Assembly: GCA_023269235.1 (NCBI GenBank)
Contig: JAHFTW010000008.1
Coordinates: 1-64,000 of the forward strand
Direction: 5' to 3'
Origin: Thermoplasmata archaeon
GTDB lineage: Archaea > Thermoplasmatota > E2 > JACPAO01 > JAHFTW01
Length of the DNA stretch: 64,000 bases
The notes under the pieces were generated by a model. That model had not been told where the DNA came from and did no database searches. It worked only from the letters and a program-made list of their open reading frames with translations. Shown piece by piece: positions 60,218-64,000 of the stretch; within the stretch, counting starts at the first letter, position 1; every line of letters begins with the position of its first letter. A program made the translations under genes and the position numbers.

Positions 60218-61146
60218 CGAAGACCTCCGCGACCCCGTGGCTCGCCGTCTGCGGCCACGCCAACCTGGACGTCCACCTCGTCGTCAAGGAGCTGCCCAAG
60301 CAAGGACAAAGCGTCCCCGTCGTCGAGCGGCGCACGCTTTGGGGAGGCACCGCAGCCAACATCGCTCACCATGCAGGTGGCCTCGGCGTCCCGACCCGCC
60401 TGTGGAGCCGCGTGGGCGACGATTTCCCGGCCGCGTGGCGCAAGGCGCTCGCCGCCGACGGCGTGGACCTCTCCAGCCTCGACGTGGTGGTGGGCGCGCA
60501 GACGCCGACCTGCTTCGTCCTCACCGACCTCCTCGACCGGCAGGCCTACGCGATGGACCAGGGCCCGATGGAGCGGATGGCCGAGAACCCGCCGACGCCA
60601 ACCCTCCTCCACGGCATGGCGAAAGGCGCCTGGCTGCACCTCGCCACCGGCGACCCTCTGGCGTACGCCCCCATCGCGGTCGCGGCGCGCGAGCAAGGAC
60701 TGCGCATCGCCCTCGACCCCGGCCAGGAGCTGCGCTACAAGTACGACGCGCGCAGCCTGAAAGGACTCCTCGAGGCTGCCGACCTGCTGTTCCTCAACGA
60801 GGAAGAACTGCGCGTCGCGTGCGGCCTGGTGGACTGCTTCGAGGCGGAGGACCTCCTGCTGCACGTCCCCGCCCTTGTCGTGACACGCGGCGAGCGCGGC
60901 GCGAGCCTGTACCGCGATGGCCACAAACCGCACCACGCCCCCGCCTTTCCGGCCAACGTCGTGGACCCGACCGGCGCCGGCGACGCGCTTCGCGCCGGAG
61001 TCTACGCGGCCCTCCACGCCGGCAAAGGCATGGAGGACGCCCTGCGGTGGGGCCAAGCCGCGGCGGCTGCGACCATCGAGCGCCCCGGGGCCCAGGAAAC
61101 CGCGTTGCGCCCCTCCGACGTCGCCCGCTTCACGTCGGCAGCTTGA
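60214..61146 (+). CDS. PfkB-family kinase, possibly adenosine kinase
   Basis: This ribokinase-like sugar/nucleoside kinase of 310 aa has the N-terminal WGGTAANIAHHAGGLG and the anion-hole/catalytic signature VDPTGAGDALRAGVYAA. Its GTG overlaps the ahcY stop (GTGA), so it is co-translated with the enzyme that makes adenosine. That makes adenosine kinase a reasonable inference; the family alone does not show it. The track start lies inside ahcY. Confidence 0.85.
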   Translation: MTKTSATPWLAVCGHANLDVHLVVKELPKQGQSVPVVERRTLWGGTAANIAHHAGGLGVPTRLWSRVGDDFPAAWRKALAADGVDLSSLDVVVGAQTPTCFVLTDLLDRQAYAMDQGPMERMAENPPTPTLLHGMAKGAWLHLATGDPLAYAPIAVAAREQGLRIALDPGQELRYKYDARSLKGLLEAADLLFLNEEELRVACGLVDCFEAEDLLLHVPALVVTRGERGASLYRDGHKPHHAPAFPANVVDPTGAGDALRAGVYAALHAGKGMEDALRWGQAAAAATIERPGAQETALRPSDVARFTSAA

Positions 61147-61172
61147 ACGCCTCGCCTCCCCTGACTCGGCCC

Positions 61173-61595
61173 ATGTTCCCGTTCCAGAGCAAGGCCGCTT
61201 GGTGGCGCGGGGGCCGCGTCGCGCACACCGCCGCCATCGCCGACCTGGCCGCCCCGCTTCTTCACGGGACCGAGCGTTCCCTGCTCGTCGAGCGCGCGCA
61301 AGCCTACGCCCGCTGGGCCGTCACCAGCTCCATCCTCCTGGCCTTCCTCCTCGTCGGCACCATCACGACGGCAGCCACGAGCATCGTGGCCGCCCTCGGC
61401 CTCGGCCCCATCGCCGGCCCCCTGGCGGCAGCCGCCGGAAGCCTCGCCGGCATCGTGAGCATCGCGTACGCCCTCGTCAACCGCCACGTCAACGGATTGG
61501 AGGCCGACGTGTGGGGCGTCATGACGCTGGCCGCGTTGCGCCGCAGCCCCGAGGGGCAACCTTCAAGCGACCGCCCTAAGTCGCCAAAACCATGA
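61173..61595 (+). CDS. Two-helix membrane protein
   Basis: This 140-aa protein has a hydrophobic pair in the middle (AVTSSILLAFLLVGTITTAA and LGPIAGPLAAAAGSLAGIVSIAYALV) and an N-terminal amphipathic part (AWWRGGRVAHTAAIADLAAPLL). No family is recognised. The ATG at 61173 is used, and a TTG at 61143 is possible. Its end overlaps the peroxiredoxin start (ATGA). Confidence 0.65.
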   Translation: MFPFQSKAAWWRGGRVAHTAAIADLAAPLLHGTERSLLVERAQAYARWAVTSSILLAFLLVGTITTAATSIVAALGLGPIAGPLAAAAGSLAGIVSIAYALVNRHVNGLEADVWGVMTLAALRRSPEGQPSSDRPKSPKP

Positions 61596-62065
61596 CCGTG
61601 CCCGCCGTCGGCTCCAAGCTCCCCGATTTCCATCTGAAAGTCGCCACCAAGGACGCCGTCGCCGACTTCAAGCTCAGCGAGCATCTCGGCAAGGGGCCGC
61701 TCGTGTTCGGATTCTTCCCGCTTGCCTTCACCGGGGTCTGCACGGTCGAGATGTGCGACTTCCGCGACAACCTCGCCAGCCTCGCTGGCCTGAATGCCCA
61801 GGTCTTCGGCTTCAGCGCCGACACGGCCCCGAGCAACAAGGCGTTCGCGACGGCCCAGAACCTTCCCTTCGGCATCGTCTCGGACCCCAACCGCGAGGTC
61901 ATCGGCAAGCTCTGGCCCACGAACGGCGGCCCCTTGGCCGGCGTCAACGCCACGGCCAAGCGCGGCGCCATGATCGTCAACCCCGACGGCACCGTGAAGT
62001 GGACCTCGGTCAGCGACGACGTCAAGGTCTGGGTCGGCGTCGCCGAGATCCAGAAGCACCTCTGA
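61592..62065 (+). CDS. Peroxiredoxin (AhpE/BCP-like)
   Basis: This 157-aa thiol peroxidase reduces hydroperoxides. The peroxidatic Cys is in FFPLAFTGVCTVEMCDFRD; a second Cys follows five residues later in a CTxExC arrangement, the form of atypical AhpE-like enzymes. The partner reductant is not evident. It overlaps the upstream membrane-protein gene by four bases. Confidence 0.9.
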   Translation: MTVPAVGSKLPDFHLKVATKDAVADFKLSEHLGKGPLVFGFFPLAFTGVCTVEMCDFRDNLASLAGLNAQVFGFSADTAPSNKAFATAQNLPFGIVSDPNREVIGKLWPTNGGPLAGVNATAKRGAMIVNPDGTVKWTSVSDDVKVWVGVAEIQKHL

Positions 62066-62087
62066 GGTCGCGCGTCACGGGTCCGGG

Positions 62088-62228
62088 CTAAGCGTAGGGG
62101 TCGTCCACGAGCGGCTTGCCGCACTCCTTGCAACGCAAGCTCCCCGGCGCCGTGCCGGGCCCAAAGTGCACCGACCCGCAGTGGCGGCACTCCAGGTCCT
62201 CGTTCGGAGACGGATACCCCAAGGCCAT
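62088..62228 (-). CDS. 46-aa zinc-ribbon protein
   Basis: This gene is too short for the ORF track. MALGYPSPNEDLECRHCGSV is followed by LRCKECGKPLVDDPYA: two CxxC pairs 18 residues apart, a rubredoxin-like or zinc-ribbon fold. A TATA box (CCTTTATTC on the minus strand, 62251-62259) lies 27 nt before the ATG. It lies between two peroxiredoxin genes, so a redox role is possible but unproven. Confidence 0.75.
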   Translation of the reverse strand: MALGYPSPNEDLECRHCGSVHFGPGTAPGSLRCKECGKPLVDDPYA

Positions 62229-62250
62229 GCACGTCTTTTGCCGCCGCACG

Positions 62251-62259
62251 GAATAAAGG
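62251..62259. promoter_or_regulatory. Divergent promoter TATA
   Basis: GAATAAAGG reads CCTTTATTC on the minus strand and sits 27 nt before the zinc-ribbon ATG. It may also serve the plus-strand peroxiredoxin, 55-60 nt away. Confidence 0.55.
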
Positions 62260-62311
62260 TGACGGCGCCCCCTGCCAAACCCTGAAATCGGAGAGCCAAG
62301 TCGCGCGACCC

Positions 62312-62944
62312 ATGGGACTCGTCGGAAAGGCCGCTCCTGACTTCACCGCCAAGGCCGTTGTCGGCCACGACTTCGTCGACTACACGCTCTCTGGCAACTG
62401 GAAGGCCAAGAAGCCCAAAACCACGCTTCTCTTCTTCTATCCTCTGGATTTCACGTTCGTCTGCCCGACCGAGATCATCGCGTTCTCGGACCGCATCAAG
62501 GAGTTCGAGGCGCGCAACGTCCAGGTCGTCGGCGTCTCGGTGGACTCCGAGTACAGCCACCTAGCGTGGAAGCAGACGCCCCGCGCGAAGGGCGGCCTCG
62601 GCGACATCCACTACCCCCTCGTCGCGGACTTGAAGAAGGAGATCGCTACCGCATACGATTGCCTCGCCCCCGACGGCACCGCGTACCGGGGCCTCTACCT
62701 TATCGACGCGAAAGGCACGGTCCGCCACGCCCTCGTCAACGACCACCCGCTCGGCCGCAGCATCGACGAGGCTTTGCGCACCATGGACGCGCTTGCCCAC
62801 TTCGAGACGCACGGTGAGGTTTGCCCCGCCGACTGGAAGCCGGGCGAGATGGCCATGACGGCCGACCCCGTCAAGTCGCAGGCCTACTTCGGCGCCAAGA
62901 ACCACGGCGCCGTGAAGGTCTCGATCAAGGCCAAGGCCAAGTGA
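62312..62944 (+). CDS. 2-Cys peroxiredoxin (AhpC/Prx1-like)
   Basis: This 210-aa peroxidase has the peroxidatic Cys in FYPLDFTFVCPTEIIAF and the resolving Cys in HGEVCPADWKPG near the C-terminus, the typical 2-Cys arrangement. KPKTTLLFFYP and SVDSEYSHLAWKQTPR are also characteristic. Two peroxiredoxin types within a kilobase suggest exposure to oxygen or peroxide. Confidence 0.94.
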   Translation: MGLVGKAAPDFTAKAVVGHDFVDYTLSGNWKAKKPKTTLLFFYPLDFTFVCPTEIIAFSDRIKEFEARNVQVVGVSVDSEYSHLAWKQTPRAKGGLGDIHYPLVADLKKEIATAYDCLAPDGTAYRGLYLIDAKGTVRHALVNDHPLGRSIDEALRTMDALAHFETHGEVCPADWKPGEMAMTADPVKSQAYFGAKNHGAVKVSIKAKAK

Positions 62945-62957
62945 GCCGCGAGGCAGT

Positions 62958-63761
62958 CTAAGCCTTCGTCCAGTCCGGCACGCCGCACTCGCAGCGCAGC
63001 GCCGGTGCCGCTTCAATCGGCGTCAGCTTGGAGGCGGTGATGAAGCGGGTCCAGTCCAGCGAGCGCATCTTGCGGGACGCCGTCCGCGTCGTCGTGGCGG
63101 GGCGCACGCGCCCCATCAGGCCGACGGCGTCGCTCCAACCGGGCAACCTTGCGTAGCCGCGCTCCGGGGCGCTCACGACCAGCGGCTCCAGCATGGCGGC
63201 CGTGGCGACGTCGGCGGCCGTGGGTTCGTTCCCGAACAGGAACGGCTTGCCCGCGAGCTGGGCCTGGATGTGCGCGACGATGACCGGCATCGCGGCGGAG
63301 TCGGCCGCCTCGAAGCGGCGCGCCTTCAGCGTCTTGAGGACGCCCAAGTAGATGCGGCGGGCCGCCGGCGTGCGCGACCAGAACGGCAACCCATGCCCCC
63401 GCGCCAGCCGAGGGTCGGCGATGAGGGCGCGGTAGGCCTCTCGGCGCGCCACTGGGCCAATCGTGGCGTCCGCCCACGCCTCCCAGGCGCGCACTTCGGC
63501 GCGAAGCGGGGCCGGGTAGAGCGCGGGCCCGACGACGCGGCGAGCGTCGGCCCAGGCGAGCACGTTGGAGGCGCCGACGACGAGCCGGTCGCCGTCGCGC
63601 AGGACCGGGACGGTGCCCTCGGGGTTGACGCGCCTGACGTCCCTGAGCGTGAACAGTCCGACGTCCACCGTGGAGTAGGCGACGCCCGCCTGCGTCAGGC
63701 CCCACTCCGCCTTGCGGCAGAAATGGCTGAACGGAAGACGCAGCAGGACCGGGTCGGCCAC
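62958..63761 (-). CDS. Glutathione S-transferase-like protein
   Basis: This is a 267-aa protein with a thioredoxin-like GST N-terminal domain (PFSHFCRKAEWGLTQAGV ... VNPEGTVPVLRDGDRLVVGASNVLAWAD) and an all-helical C-terminal domain (LAGKPFLFGNEPTAADVATAAMLEPLV). The end carries an extra RCECGVPDW. GSTs are rare in archaea, most of which lack glutathione, so the thiol cofactor is unknown and bacterial origin is plausible. The GTG at 63761 is 27 nt after a TATA-like CCATTATCC. Confidence 0.85.
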   Translation of the reverse strand: MADPVLLRLPFSHFCRKAEWGLTQAGVAYSTVDVGLFTLRDVRRVNPEGTVPVLRDGDRLVVGASNVLAWADARRVVGPALYPAPLRAEVRAWEAWADATIGPVARREAYRALIADPRLARGHGLPFWSRTPAARRIYLGVLKTLKARRFEAADSAAMPVIVAHIQAQLAGKPFLFGNEPTAADVATAAMLEPLVVSAPERGYARLPGWSDAVGLMGRVRPATTTRTASRKMRSLDWTRFITASKLTPIEAAPALRCECGVPDWTKA

Positions 63762-63823
63762 GCCTCGCCATGGACCCGGCGAAGGGATAATGGCACCGCT
63801 GCGGGGCCGACGGAGGAATCCCG

Positions 63824-64000
63824 TTACTGCGACTCCGCGTCCATGGTGGCGCGCCAAAGCGTGAGGACCAACGCGACCAGAAGGCATGCTCCGGCGAGGA
63901 GGACGCTGGCCCCGCGCGTGGCGTTCCAGCCGACGGCGACCCAGGCGAGCGGGCTCACGAAGGCGACGACCGTCAACCAGAGAAGGAAACGATTGGCGGA
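63824..64000 (-). CDS. Membrane protein, partial
   Basis: A minus-strand frame enters from the right edge and ends at 63824. The visible 58 residues hold two hydrophobic segments (FLLWLTVVAFVSPLAWVAVG and ASVLLAGACLLVALVLTLW) and a short tail ending MDAESQ. The start is outside the window, so the family cannot be judged. Confidence 0.6.
   Translation of the reverse strand, partial: SANRFLLWLTVVAFVSPLAWVAVGWNATRGASVLLAGACLLVALVLTLWRATMDAESQ

Noticed and set aside
1-64000. CRISPR array or prophage
   Set aside because: No regularly spaced repeats, Cas motifs or phage structural genes were seen.

Overview
The window reads as a piece of an archaeal chromosome of high GC content. The replication, repair and information-processing genes are archaeal: a Hef helicase/nuclease, a single MCM helicase, an Fe-S XPD helicase, NMD3, a DUF424 protein, deoxyhypusine synthase and an AK6/Fap7-type NTPase. 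Many genes have a TATA-like box centred 23-29 nt before a GTG or ATG start, which is the layout of leaderless archaeal transcripts. The DUF6015-like protein and the overall gene set suggest Thermoplasmatota (Euryarchaeota in the wide sense); that placement is inference.

Layout. 1-8.0 kb: hef (cut by the window edge) diverges from mcm, followed by DUF424, nmd3, a DUF6015-like gene and XPD. 8.0-9.7 kb: a candidate small RNA with promoter and hairpin terminator, pyrBI on the minus strand, and tRNA-Val/tRNA-Gln. 10-16.7 kb: dinB, glyA, an AK6-type kinase, a lipid-head-group transferase, an exported M14 peptidase, an O-methyltransferase and a metallo-beta-lactamase-fold hydrolase. 16.7-21.5 kb: an electron-transfer-flavoprotein module (fixC, fixX, a small membrane protein, etfB, and etfA fused to a ferredoxin). 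21.5-26.5 kb: an E1-like/rhodanese fusion, a Mrp-type ATPase lacking the usual CxxC, an ABC-F protein and an A-type Fe-S carrier. 26.8-44.7 kb: helix-hairpin-helix proteins, an ABC-2 exporter, reverse transsulfuration (CBS + CGL), glycolysis (PPi-type phosphofructokinase + class I aldolase), threonine deaminase, a DMT transporter, several small membrane proteins, patatin, Lrp, deoxyhypusine synthase and a radical SAM protein.

45.1-58.7 kb is an accessory island. Its base composition is visibly more AT-rich in places, it has larger gaps, and most of its proteins are unrecognised. It holds a DDE transposase-like gene with an overlapping partner, a four-gene minus-strand block (SHOCT membrane protein, winged helix, two membrane proteins) divergent from a ribbon-helix-helix regulator and another membrane protein, then a DUF2971 protein, a possible nuclease-like protein, a RES-domain protein and two exported proteins. 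This is the best place to look for an undescribed (possibly defence) system. Core genes resume at 58.9 kb: ahcY with a PfkB kinase (possible adenosine salvage), two peroxiredoxins around a tiny zinc-ribbon gene, and a glutathione-S-transferase-like protein.

The strongest unexplained signals are a diverged ~250-nt intergenic element present twice (9.78-10.05 kb and, inverted, 25.50-25.75 kb); the candidate RNA gene at 8.07-8.17 kb; a PyrI without its zinc domain; EtfA carrying a C-terminal ferredoxin whose second cluster has Asp in place of one Cys; and recurring GGTTAACC palindromes around the island.
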